A DNA stretch of 64,000 bases from Thalassoglobus polymorphus (GTDB lineage Bacteria; Planctomycetota; Planctomycetia; Planctomycetales; Planctomycetaceae). Shown one piece after another: positions 45,695 through 54,669 of this stretch. Position numbers and translations under genes: made by a program. The notes beneath the pieces were generated by a model, which saw only the letters and a list, made by a program, of their open reading frames with translations, ran no database searches and was not told where the DNA came from. Location of the stretch: contig NZ_CP036267.1 in NCBI RefSeq assembly GCF_007744255.1, positions 2,297,500-2,361,499 of the forward strand, given 5' to 3'. Position 1 is the first letter of the stretch. Each line of letters starts with the position of its first letter.

Positions 45695-47893
45695 ATGTCT
45701 TTCAGAGAATCGCTGACTTCTACTGTGCTTTGCTTTGTCAGTTTCTATCAAGCACCGCTTCAAGCAAATGATCACCCGAATGTCATCCTGATGCTGGCAG
45801 ACGACATGGGGGTGGGAGACACGAGTGCCTATCAGGATTTGACAGGCAACAGCGATCAGGATCAGGTTCATACTCCAAACATGGAGCGACTGGCACGAAT
45901 GGGAGTCCGGTTTGTGGATGCGCATACTCCCTCGAGTCGCTGCTCGCCGACGCGATATGCATTGATGACCGGGCGGTATCCGTGGCGGAATCGGTTGAAG
46001 CACTGGGTTCTCTTTGGTGCCCAAGGTGATCCGATGATTGAACGGGACCGTCCGACGATTGCGACACTGTTTAAACATGCTGGCTACCAGACAGCCATGG
46101 TCGGAAAATGGCACATCGGATTGCGATACCGACGGTCCGATGGTTCCCCGGCTGCAGGTTTTGAAGATGCCGATCTACGTCAACCGTTGTTTGATTCCCC
46201 ACTCGATCATGGTTTTGATCACTGCTGGATCACATCGCGTTCACATGGGACTTCAGGTCCGCAACCGAACCAGAAGAAGAATGGACCAAATCAGAAAGTC
46301 GGGCCGGGGCATATTGATGGACGCACTGTCATCGGAGCGACGAACAATGGTCGGCAAATCGCGAAGGAATTCCCGCAGGCGTACATTTTGAAAGATCTCG
46401 GCGAGCGTCATTCCGACAATGCAATGAATTTTCTGACTCAGCATCTCGAGCATGATGAGACGAAAAAGTCTCCTTTCTTTTTGTATTATGCAAGTAATTC
46501 GAATCACACACCGCATACTCCGTCCGACCAGATAGACGATGTTCCAGTCGCGGAGGCATCACGAAGTGTGGCAGGCGAACCGATGGACCGTCGAAGCGAT
46601 TTCATCTACGAAAACGATGTTGCGCTCGGGAGGCTGCTCGATTATCTCGAAACGCATGATGATCCACGCAAGCCTGGGATGAAATTGCTCCAGACCACGA
46701 TGGTTATTTTTACCAGCGACAACGGAGCTGAAAAAAACGACAACACCGCGACGGGGCCGCTGCGAAGCAATAAAGGCTCTTGTTACGAAGGGGGGCATCG
46801 AGTTCCGTTTCTGGTGTCGTATCCACAAGCAGGGATCGGCGATGGAAATCACACAACTTCGGGGCAAACGAATTTTTCCTTAATGGGTTTGCAGGATTTG
46901 TTTGCAACGTTTGCTGACTTGATCGATCAGCCGCTTCCTAACCTTCGCGATGGAGAAAAAGGGGCGGAAGATAGCTTCAGCGTGTTGGATGCGATGGCAG
47001 GCGAGCCAATTCCTTACCGCCCCATGTTTTTCAATGATCACAAACAGGCAGAGGACCATGCTGCTTGTGCGATGCGATTTGATGAGCTCGGACTGAGAGG
47101 CGAAGCCCCTTCTCTTTGGAAAATCTTTTTCGAGGCAGAACTACTGCGAAGCGGGACAGCACAGTCGACTGAATTGTATAATCTCTTTACCGATTTACAG
47201 GAGACCACAGATCTCTCCGGATTTGAGCCATTCAATTTGCAAAGAGGGCGCCTCGCGATGATTGCTGAATTGCATCGCAACGTGGGAGGCCATCGTCTTG
47301 TTGAGTTTGCCTCGGATGAGCGTATTCGATTCGAATTCGGTTTTCCGAAGAAAGAATTCGACGGGCCTCACGGACAGTTAGTCGTTGATCAAATTGGTGA
47401 CCACTTTGACGGTCAATCGATCAGCGGAGTGAACATTCAGTCGAAATCGTTTCGCGGTCGATCATTGAAGATGACAATCAGTGCAGCTGTAAACGGAAAG
47501 ACTGATGATGACAAGGCTGTTGCTGATGAATGTCAGTTCCGTCCGAATGCGAGAGGACTCGGTCTCTCAGGTGGCGAATTCGATCAGGTGGAAAGTGGTG
47601 AAAGTTTGCAGATTCGCTTTGATCAGGATGTGATCGTTGAGTCAGCTGCGATTGTCGCTGGGAATGGAGTTTGTGGAGGATATTACACGGTTGGTGATGA
47701 TTCCCCGCTGGCGATTTATTGCACTGACGGGGATATTGACGCTCAAGATCAGTCCGGAATATTAAGCGATATCGGGGTCCTGAAAGCGGGGGAAGTCTTC
47801 ACGCTCGACAGCCGTCCGCACTATGGAGTGGAATCGCCGGGGCGCTGGCGACTCCACTCACTCACGATTCGGCTCTTTAAAAGCGTCGAGTAA
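45695..47893 (+). CDS. Secreted sulfatase with extra C-terminal domain
   Basis: 732 residues. Hydrolyses sulfate esters after conversion of the active-site Cys83 to formylglycine (CSPTRYALMTGR, the CxPxR motif). Metal ligands Asp36-Asp37 are in ILMLADDMGVGD; MVGKWHIG and FTSDNGAEKND are also typical. The signal peptide is weak but visible (STVLCFVSFYQAPLQA). The last 230 or so residues form a beta-rich domain (FEFGFPKKEFDG, SGGEFDQVESGE) outside the usual sulfatase fold, perhaps carbohydrate-binding (inference). No formylglycine-generating gene is nearby. Confidence 0.93.
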   Translation: MSFRESLTSTVLCFVSFYQAPLQANDHPNVILMLADDMGVGDTSAYQDLTGNSDQDQVHTPNMERLARMGVRFVDAHTPSSRCSPTRYALMTGRYPWRNRLKHWVLFGAQGDPMIERDRPTIATLFKHAGYQTAMVGKWHIGLRYRRSDGSPAAGFEDADLRQPLFDSPLDHGFDHCWITSRSHGTSGPQPNQKKNGPNQKVGPGHIDGRTVIGATNNGRQIAKEFPQAYILKDLGERHSDNAMNFLTQHLEHDETKKSPFFLYYASNSNHTPHTPSDQIDDVPVAEASRSVAGEPMDRRSDFIYENDVALGRLLDYLETHDDPRKPGMKLLQTTMVIFTSDNGAEKNDNTATGPLRSNKGSCYEGGHRVPFLVSYPQAGIGDGNHTTSGQTNFSLMGLQDLFATFADLIDQPLPNLRDGEKGAEDSFSVLDAMAGEPIPYRPMFFNDHKQAEDHAACAMRFDELGLRGEAPSLWKIFFEAELLRSGTAQSTELYNLFTDLQETTDLSGFEPFNLQRGRLAMIAELHRNVGGHRLVEFASDERIRFEFGFPKKEFDGPHGQLVVDQIGDHFDGQSISGVNIQSKSFRGRSLKMTISAAVNGKTDDDKAVADECQFRPNARGLGLSGGEFDQVESGESLQIRFDQDVIVESAAIVAGNGVCGGYYTVGDDSPLAIYCTDGDIDAQDQSGILSDIGVLKAGEVFTLDSRPHYGVESPGRWRLHSLTIRLFKSVE

Positions 47894-47960
47894 CCAACAG
47901 CGATTTCGCGACACATCGGTCCGATAGTAGAACTCCAACGACGCGAGTCAGCATTTAGTT

Positions 47961-47980
47961 TGCACTTTCCCAGAAGTGCA
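47961..47980. terminator. Possible shared hairpin between convergent genes
   Basis: TGCACTT-TCCCAG-AAGTGCA, a perfect 7-base stem between the convergent sulfatase and creatininase-like genes. There is no T-run, so this is a weak call. Confidence 0.3.
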
Positions 47981-47992
47981 GCAGCCTATTGC

Positions 47993-48706
47993 TTATGGGA
48001 AAAACGGAGGTGTCGCGACGACTGACTTTCCATTCATCATTTCTTCGAGATGAGCAGAAACACGGTCGACGACCCGATTGATGAGTTCTTGCCCTGCTTC
48101 AGGTTTTGCTAATGCGGGGGCGGGGTCCGGTTGGTTGGAGAGTTCATGCTCTCGGACGTTTTCAGGAAAAACCGCCATGGCGAACGCGGTTTCAAATTCC
48201 TGTGCATGTCCCGGGATTGATTTGGTTTCGAGAAGTTCTGCGTCCTCTCGGTTGAGGACATTCCAGTATGGCAGGAACTGTAAGTTCACTTGAAAACGCC
48301 GCAACAACTGATCCCAGACAGCCTCACATGGAATGATGTTTCCTCCATGACCGTTCAGGACCAAAACATTTTTGAAGCCAGCACGAACGACGGAGTCAAT
48401 CAAATCGGTGAGGACAGCCAGAAACGTTGCCGGACTGAGGGTGAGTGTACCCGGATGGCTCATATGGTGTTCACTGATACCCGCCATGACACCTTCAGCG
48501 ACGAGTACGTTGGGGCTGAGTCGCTGTGCAACTTGACTGGCGATGTGAGTGGCACTTCGCCAATCATGTTCCATCTCTAAATGTTCAAGGTGTTGTTCAA
48601 TGGCTGCAATCGGGATGATGCAGGCCTTGAGTTCGCCACTCGCAAACCGCGTGCGGAACTCTTTCCGAGTATGCTTGTGTAGCAGGACAGGTTTTGATTC
48701 AGTCAT
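47993..48706 (-). CDS. Creatininase family amidohydrolase
   Basis: 237 residues, cytosolic. Metal-site region IPIAAIEQHLEHLEMEHDW corresponds to the family's GSxEQHGPHLPLxTD; the Glu, His and Asp are present although the Gly-Pro pair is changed. Later blocks are GISEHHMSHPGTLTL, VLVLNGHGGN and a final Glu in AQEFETAFA. Family members include creatininase and several amidases of cofactor and nucleoside metabolism; this one is of unknown substrate. Confidence 0.88.
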   Translation of the reverse strand: MTESKPVLLHKHTRKEFRTRFASGELKACIIPIAAIEQHLEHLEMEHDWRSATHIASQVAQRLSPNVLVAEGVMAGISEHHMSHPGTLTLSPATFLAVLTDLIDSVVRAGFKNVLVLNGHGGNIIPCEAVWDQLLRRFQVNLQFLPYWNVLNREDAELLETKSIPGHAQEFETAFAMAVFPENVREHELSNQPDPAPALAKPEAGQELINRVVDRVSAHLEEMMNGKSVVATPPFFP

Positions 48707-48833
48707 GTTTGGCTAAAAGTTAAGAGTTGGGATTCAGGTGTTGATGTAGAGAGTTTTTTCGACGTTGTTGGACAATTATGGTGGGAAAGAGGCTCAGGAA
48801 AATTGAGTTGAGTCGCAATTTACGAATGACATT

Positions 48834-50855
48834 TCAATTGTTTGTCTTCAGCTCCCAGTTTTCGTTGAAGAATCCAGCGTTGATGATTTTTCCGGGCCAG
48901 CGAAAGTTTGGCGGAGTGGTGATGTCGATGATTGACCAGTCAGGGAGTTTCGGAGTCTGCCGGGCGTTGTTGAGATAGTCGTATTCCCGGTAGGTGAAAC
49001 TGCTGTTGAGGACGACGTACTTTTTCGGGTTCAGCGGGTTCGGGTAAATGAGAATTGGAACGTGTTGTTCGTTGCTGTATTTTTTGTCGCCGACGTTGAT
49101 GGTGTTATCGCCCCAATGAATCGGGAGGTCTTTCGCAACTTTCCAGATCAGCGAATTTGTTTTTGGAGTCCCCCACAAAATCAGGTTGTAGTTGGCGATA
49201 TCTTCTTCGGTGACCTCGGAATCTTTCTTGATTCGGACATCGCCCCGCATGTGACGCCGCCATTCTTTGACGGCTCGCGACATCTCGGCATCAACCCATT
49301 CATTTAAGTTTGGGAGTTCGTCATTACCGGTCGGTGAGACAAAAAGAAATGCTGACATCATCGCATCATCGACGGGGCCTTGCAGGTTGTGAGCTTTCTT
49401 CAACGGAACCTGAGACTCGCTGGGACCTGCGAACCATTGATCACCCCGGCGATGAAAATGTTCGTTCAGCGAGAGGTCCGATTTGGTTTTGACTGTGGAG
49501 ACTTCTTGGCCATCGATGTCGACTTTGACGACTTCCAGAAGTGCAAATGGAGAGTGTCCCGCCGGGAAGTTAATCGAAAACTCGGTGATTCCGTCGGTGG
49601 CGACTTCGAGTCTGTTCTTGGATGTGATGTTCGCCCGGATCGTGCTTCGCTCCCAATGCTCTTTCAAACTATGAATAGTGATCCAGTTGGATCGATTGTA
49701 TTTCAGCGTGAAGGTTGTGAGGTGAACAGAGTTTGGAAATCGCTCGCGCCCCCGTTCTGCCAGCGAGTCGAACTTCGCTCGAATGATTTGATTTGATTCG
49801 GGATGGATTTTGTGAGCCGTATTCGGGCCAATGACGTGCATCAGGTCAATCCCGTGGCGTTTCAGTACCTCTTCCATCACATCCGCAGCTTGTTTCTGCG
49901 AGTCCATATCTCCGCTGTACGCAACAGTCGGAAGTTGCAGTAAGTTGTCTGCCCATTTGTCGCAGTCGTACATTCGCCACAGCTTTTCTTCATACCATGG
50001 TGGATTCAGCGTCTCGCCTTGAAATGACTTGAGAAAGAGTGGAGTTTCAGAGAATCCGGCTCCCGGGTTGGCAGCGAACCAGCGATCTGGATAGTGCACA
50101 GCGAATTGCCAACAGGCGGCGCCTCCCATCGAAAAACCTCGCACCGAGATTCTATCTTGATCAATCTGGTAGTTCTTCTCGACGTGATCCAGTGCTTCAA
50201 GCGTGTCGACTTCGCCTGCAAATTTGAACGCGTTCGAATACCGTCCGTATGGATGAAGCACGATGCCGCTGGTCGGTGGGTACGGCCCTTTGCCACGACT
50301 CCGCTGCGAAAGAAAATGAATCTCCATCGTCCGCTCGCCACGACCGTGAAACCAAATATCACAACGAACCGGTCTCGGATTATCGAAGTCGTAGTCGTCT
50401 GCAATTTCGAGCCCGTACGGCTGCACAGTTCCATCTAAATCGGAGATGAAACCTCGCACAACAAGCCCATGTTGCCGAGTCCAGGGAGCTTTGCCAAGTT
50501 TGAGTGCTTCGGCACGCTCGGTGCCTGTTTTTAGCAGCGTCACACAAGTTTTAATGTCCCGTTCATGGAACATCTCACGATGCAGCAACGCCTGAGTGAC
50601 CGCACGATGGAAGACTTCCACATCGGGGATGAGATGTTGAATCTCTTTGTGTTTCGGAGTTTTTAACTCGTTGATCTTCGCTGCCAGATGATCAAGCTTT
50701 TCCTGAAGTTCCGTCTTGGTTTCTTCTGGGATCTCAATTCCAACTTGCGGAATCGGGCGAACATTTTTAACGGAATTATCTTGGGGACCATCGGCCAGAG
50801 CGGACTGCGATGAGATTACGCAAAGTAAAATCAAGAGGTGTGCGAACTTCGACAT
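48834..50855 (-). CDS. Secreted prolyl-oligopeptidase-like esterase or peptidase
   Basis: 673 residues with a signal peptide (LLILLCVISSQSALA). A helical segment (about 30-110) precedes an alpha/beta-hydrolase domain: GIVLHPYGRYSNAFKF, nucleophile Ser in RGFSMGGAACWQFAVHYPDRW, and His in GPNTAHKIHPES. A beta-sandwich-like region follows (LKYNRSNWITIHSL, ISKNRLEVATDG-type text) and a C-terminal part with NLILWGTPKTNSLIWKVAKDLPI. This layout is common in planctomycetes; the substrate is unknown. Confidence 0.85.
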   Translation of the reverse strand: MSKFAHLLILLCVISSQSALADGPQDNSVKNVRPIPQVGIEIPEETKTELQEKLDHLAAKINELKTPKHKEIQHLIPDVEVFHRAVTQALLHREMFHERDIKTCVTLLKTGTERAEALKLGKAPWTRQHGLVVRGFISDLDGTVQPYGLEIADDYDFDNPRPVRCDIWFHGRGERTMEIHFLSQRSRGKGPYPPTSGIVLHPYGRYSNAFKFAGEVDTLEALDHVEKNYQIDQDRISVRGFSMGGAACWQFAVHYPDRWFAANPGAGFSETPLFLKSFQGETLNPPWYEEKLWRMYDCDKWADNLLQLPTVAYSGDMDSQKQAADVMEEVLKRHGIDLMHVIGPNTAHKIHPESNQIIRAKFDSLAERGRERFPNSVHLTTFTLKYNRSNWITIHSLKEHWERSTIRANITSKNRLEVATDGITEFSINFPAGHSPFALLEVVKVDIDGQEVSTVKTKSDLSLNEHFHRRGDQWFAGPSESQVPLKKAHNLQGPVDDAMMSAFLFVSPTGNDELPNLNEWVDAEMSRAVKEWRRHMRGDVRIKKDSEVTEEDIANYNLILWGTPKTNSLIWKVAKDLPIHWGDNTINVGDKKYSNEQHVPILIYPNPLNPKKYVVLNSSFTYREYDYLNNARQTPKLPDWSIIDITTPPNFRWPGKIINAGFFNENWELKTNN

Positions 50856-51344
50856 ATTCGGTCTCGACCTTCAATCTTGTGATGAGTCAAATTGAGTTGA
50901 TGTCATTGTAAGATGGCTCGTCGGTCCGAATTGGTCAAGCGGTCGAGCGAACGGAATCGCTTGAAGGTCGCAATGAATTCTTCGCAGAGAATTGCAAAAC
51001 CTCGCCTGTTCTGGACAAACCTTTCCGTTCCGAGTAGCGTGTAAAGACGATGTTATTGACCGATTCAAAAAGTGGTGCAGTTCAACTCAAGTCGCTATTC
51101 ATTCCATCTTTGCGGTGAAGTTGTCTCATCCATTCCCTGAGTGATCGGTCTGAGCGTGATATTCTCGACTGACAGCCATAACTGACAGCCATGTTGGGAA
51201 TCTAGAATCACAACCGAGTTCGAAGACTTTCCTGTTTCATGTGTTCGCGAAGAGTGCTTTTATTCACTGACGGCCTTCTTACGATGACACAGGAAACGAC
51301 ACCAATTGCGTACATTTCTTACAAACATGCTTCAGGTAAAAGCT
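50856..51344. other. Intergenic region between divergent hydrolase genes
   Basis: A 489-base gap. A short tandem ACTGACAGCCAT duplication is visible near 51168-51191. I see no gene, R1 or R2 repeat. Confidence 0.4.
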
Positions 51345-52247
51345 ATGATTCGATTCGTCTTGATCGTTCTGTTTTGTGGAAGTTTTCATTTAATGAATGA
51401 GACAGATCTTTTCGGGGATGACGTCATCAAACTTTGGGCGAACGATCCTCCCGGAGAGCAACTGGACGTCGGCCCCGAAGTCGACATTACCAAGCCGACT
51501 GACCGGCTCATTGCGGGACGCCGAATCATCAAATTGAAGAATGTCGCTCATCCGGAAGTGCATGTTTTTCTTCCACCCAAGGAATCTCGCAATGGATCGG
51601 CCGTCATCATTTGTCCCGGAGGAGGATTCAATATTCTTGCCTGGGATTTGGAAGGGACGGAAGTCGCTGAGTGGCTGAATAAGATTGGTGTGAGTGCCAT
51701 CGTTTTGAAATATCGTGTGCCGACAAGTCAGCAGAAGATGAAGTGGAAGGCTCCTGTTCAAGATACTCAACGTGCTCTCAGCCTGACGCGACACCATGCG
51801 AAAGAATGGGGAATCGATCCCGAGCGGATCGCGGTGCTTGGGTTTTCTGCTGGTGGTCATACCGCTGCCCGGGCAGCGTATACCTCGCAACGACAGTATG
51901 AAGCCAATGATGAGATTGACAAGCAATCGTGTCTCCCCAATGCGGCTATTCTGATTTACCCCGCCTGGTTGGTGAACGACGATGATAGCCTCATTGATGA
52001 TTTGAAAGTGACGAAAAAATCGTCGCCAACATTTCTGGTGCATGCTTTTGATGATGGCGTTTCAGCAATGAGTAGCCTCTCCTTGATGACCGAACTCAAA
52101 CGCAAAAGTGTTCCCTCAGAGCTACACCTGTTTGAATCGGGTGGTCATGGATATGGGTTGCGGTCCGTGAAGGATCAACCCGTAACACGCTGGGCAAAGC
52201 TGTGTGAGGATTGGTTGGATCGATTGGGCTGGCTGAAGAAATCGTAA
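51345..52247 (+). CDS. Exported alpha/beta hydrolase (BD-FAE/xylan esterase-like)
   Basis: 300 residues from the ATG at 51345, which has AGG eight bases upstream; earlier in-frame TTG and ATG codons lack a site. Signal MIRFVLIVLFCGSFHL. The catalytic fold has an oxyanion motif CPGGGFNILAWDLEG, nucleophile VLGFSAGGHTAARAA, acid region LVHAFDDGVSA and His in ESGGHGYGL. This pattern is that of the planctomycete acetyl-xylan or carbohydrate esterase-like hydrolases. Substrate not proved. Confidence 0.88.
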   Translation: MIRFVLIVLFCGSFHLMNETDLFGDDVIKLWANDPPGEQLDVGPEVDITKPTDRLIAGRRIIKLKNVAHPEVHVFLPPKESRNGSAVIICPGGGFNILAWDLEGTEVAEWLNKIGVSAIVLKYRVPTSQQKMKWKAPVQDTQRALSLTRHHAKEWGIDPERIAVLGFSAGGHTAARAAYTSQRQYEANDEIDKQSCLPNAAILIYPAWLVNDDDSLIDDLKVTKKSSPTFLVHAFDDGVSAMSSLSLMTELKRKSVPSELHLFESGGHGYGLRSVKDQPVTRWAKLCEDWLDRLGWLKKS

Positions 52248-52299
52248 AACTAACCTGCGATTCGCGTTCCCTCCCACAGAGTTCCAATGGTTCTTGACT

Positions 52300-54195
52300 A
52301 TGTCCTTGACACCGTTCCGATTGATTGTGACCGCCCTCTTGCCAGTGATGCTGTTTGAAGCAGGGACGAGCCCCGACGCATTCTCACAAGATGTCGTGCT
52401 TCATGAGAAAACAGAAGCAGCGCGTCGCAGTGCGATTCAGCAGCACATGCAAAGGAAAACTTACGCTGCTGAAATCGCGACGAGTCGTTTGGAAATTCAA
52501 CAACTCAAACTCTCGCTCGTTCCAATTGAAGCGATGCAGAAGGAATTGCAAACGCAACTGGTTGAACTCAATAAGAAGCTCATCGAGGAGCAAAAGCAGG
52601 CAGAAGCTGCGAACAAAGAACTTGATGCCAAAGTGAAACTTCAGGCGGATGTGAAGGAAAAAGTCGAGGCTGCCAAGCTCGCTAGCGAAGCCGCGAAGAA
52701 AGAATTTGAAAATCGGGAAGCGGCGGTTAAAAAAACGCAAGATTCAATTGCGGAAGCTAAAAAGAAAGTGGAGGAACTTGCAGCCGCATCAATGAAGCAA
52801 CTGGCTGCGATTACGAGACTGGACGAAGAGATCAGGAAGGTCTCTGCAAAGTTGCAGGAGTCCGAGAAGCTCGAGGCCTTACAGTGGCAGCAAGTCCGAG
52901 AGTCGGCAATTCAGAATAAAAACTGGGTTTCTTTCAGCGACGAGATTGCACCAATTCTTCAAAAGCGATGCCTCGCCTGCCACAACGAATCCAAACCGCG
53001 TGGGCAACTCAAGTTTGATTCGTATGCCCAGATGTTACACGGCGGTGAATCCGGAGAACTCTTCGATTTTGAATCACCGGGGTTCTCGACGTTGGTCACC
53101 ATGATTGAAGATGGATCAATGCCAAAAGAGGATGATCCTCTCAGCCCGGAGCAAATCTCAGTCATCACTCGCTGGGTCACATTAGGAGCCCAGTATGATT
53201 CTCAACTTGATCCCGGGACTCCTCTCATCGAAGTGATGGCCCGTCCAACTTATCCATTACCGCCCGAGACATACCCGTTTCCAGTTCCAGTTGAAGCTGT
53301 TGCAATTCATGCAGATGGAAAGAGGATTGTTTCATCGGGATACCATGAGATTCTGGTTTGGTCGGTGGAGAGCGGAGAACTTCTTCAGCGAATTCCAGGA
53401 TTTCCGGAGCGTATCTATTCACTGAAATTTCAGGGGGACTCAAACATACTTGCTGTCGGAGCTGGAACTCCGGGTGAAGTGGGAGAAGTCATTATCGTCG
53501 ATTTGGCAAGCTCGAAAAAAGTGAAACAACTTCACGTCTCTCCGTCAATTATCACTTGTCTGATTTTTTCAGCGGATCAAAACCAACTTGCGGTTGGGGG
53601 AGCGGATGGGCAAGTTCACATTTTCGAGACTCAAGCATGGGCCAAAACGCAAACGTTTCATGCCCATTCTGACTGGGTCACTGATGTCTGTTTTTCTCCT
53701 GATGGAAGTAAATTGGTCTCTGCAAGCCGCGATAAAACCGCGAAGGTTTTTGAGCTTTCCACCGGGGAAAATCTCATCGCATTCAACGGTCATGGGAATG
53801 TTGTTAACGCCGTTCGTTTTTTGTCATCTGGAAACGAAGTTGTCTCAGGAGGCGATGACCGACGTATTCGCGTCTGGTCAATTACGGATGCTAAAGAAGT
53901 TCGAAACGTCACTGGCTTTGCAGGCTCAATCTCAGCCATTGAATTGTTAAGCGACGGAAAACTGGCGACGACATCAACGGACAAAAAACTTCGTCTCCAT
54001 ACGGCGGCCGATAACAAGGTTGAGAAAACCAGAGTTGGGCCAGTCGCCGAACTTCTTAGTTTGGGAGTCTCGGAAACATTTGCAGTGACAGGGGCTCTTA
54101 ACGGTGAATTACATCTCTGGCTGGTTTCTGAAGAGAAGCCGGTTCGATCCTGGTTTGCCAAGCCAGAAACCGTTCCAAATTCAAATAGTCAATAG
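52300..54195 (+). CDS. Exported coiled-coil, planctomycete cytochrome C and WD40 fusion protein
   Basis: About 631 residues from the ATG at 52300 (a TTG two codons earlier is possible). Signal region 6-28. A long Lys/Glu/Ala-rich coiled coil spans about 40-200. A single haem-type motif CLACH at 226-230 (numbered from the TTG) begins a cytochrome-like domain, with the C-terminal GSMPKEDDPLSPEQISVITRWVTLGA typical of the planctomycete cytochrome C family. From about 320 to 625 there are WD40-type repeats (WVTDVCFSPDGSKLVSASRDKTAKVF, VVNAVRFLSSGNEVVSGGDDRRIRVWS). Probably a periplasmic scaffold with redox function (inference). Confidence 0.88.
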   Translation: MSLTPFRLIVTALLPVMLFEAGTSPDAFSQDVVLHEKTEAARRSAIQQHMQRKTYAAEIATSRLEIQQLKLSLVPIEAMQKELQTQLVELNKKLIEEQKQAEAANKELDAKVKLQADVKEKVEAAKLASEAAKKEFENREAAVKKTQDSIAEAKKKVEELAAASMKQLAAITRLDEEIRKVSAKLQESEKLEALQWQQVRESAIQNKNWVSFSDEIAPILQKRCLACHNESKPRGQLKFDSYAQMLHGGESGELFDFESPGFSTLVTMIEDGSMPKEDDPLSPEQISVITRWVTLGAQYDSQLDPGTPLIEVMARPTYPLPPETYPFPVPVEAVAIHADGKRIVSSGYHEILVWSVESGELLQRIPGFPERIYSLKFQGDSNILAVGAGTPGEVGEVIIVDLASSKKVKQLHVSPSIITCLIFSADQNQLAVGGADGQVHIFETQAWAKTQTFHAHSDWVTDVCFSPDGSKLVSASRDKTAKVFELSTGENLIAFNGHGNVVNAVRFLSSGNEVVSGGDDRRIRVWSITDAKEVRNVTGFAGSISAIELLSDGKLATTSTDKKLRLHTAADNKVEKTRVGPVAELLSLGVSETFAVTGALNGELHLWLVSEEKPVRSWFAKPETVPNSNSQ

Positions 54196-54669
54196 CCGGC
54201 AAAGTAATTCACTCTGGGACGTGTTCGTGCTTCCGATGCTGCTGATGAAACGCCCGTCTATTCGGAAAGTGCGTTTACGATTCCTGAACGGCGATCTTTA
54301 TCCCGGTGGCTCACTACGATTGAAGAGTCTTTCTTCGTAGTTCTCTCACATTTTATTCATTGCAGTGCATTCAATTTCTGGTAACCCTTGCAATGGAATT
54401 TGCAGGTTTTACGAATTAGCGCTTTTCCTTAATGCCTACCTTGGCTCGCGGAGCGGCGGTTCTTGCCGTTCGGGAGTGGCTGTTGTAGCGGTGAGTGAAG
54501 ATGGGGTGTTCCCAGAGACTCTAGGGAGCCCGAAAAGCTTTGTTAACCCGCATTATGAAATGAAATTTGGGAATAGGCACGCGGTCTGCATTATCAAACC
54601 TGAAGTCTGATCAGTTGATGAGTAAATTTGATCAGCAGTCCTGTCCACTCGTTTCAACCAGTTTGAGCC
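54196..54669. other. Intergenic region without recognised features
   Basis: A 474-base gap between two plus-strand genes. An 81-codon open stretch at 54365-54610 has no ribosome-binding site or family pattern and is not called. No terminator or repeat was recognised. Confidence 0.4.

Noticed and set aside
54365-54610. 81-codon open frame between the WD40 fusion and TPR-like genes
   Set aside because: No ribosome-binding site, no recognisable motif and mixed composition; likely chance.
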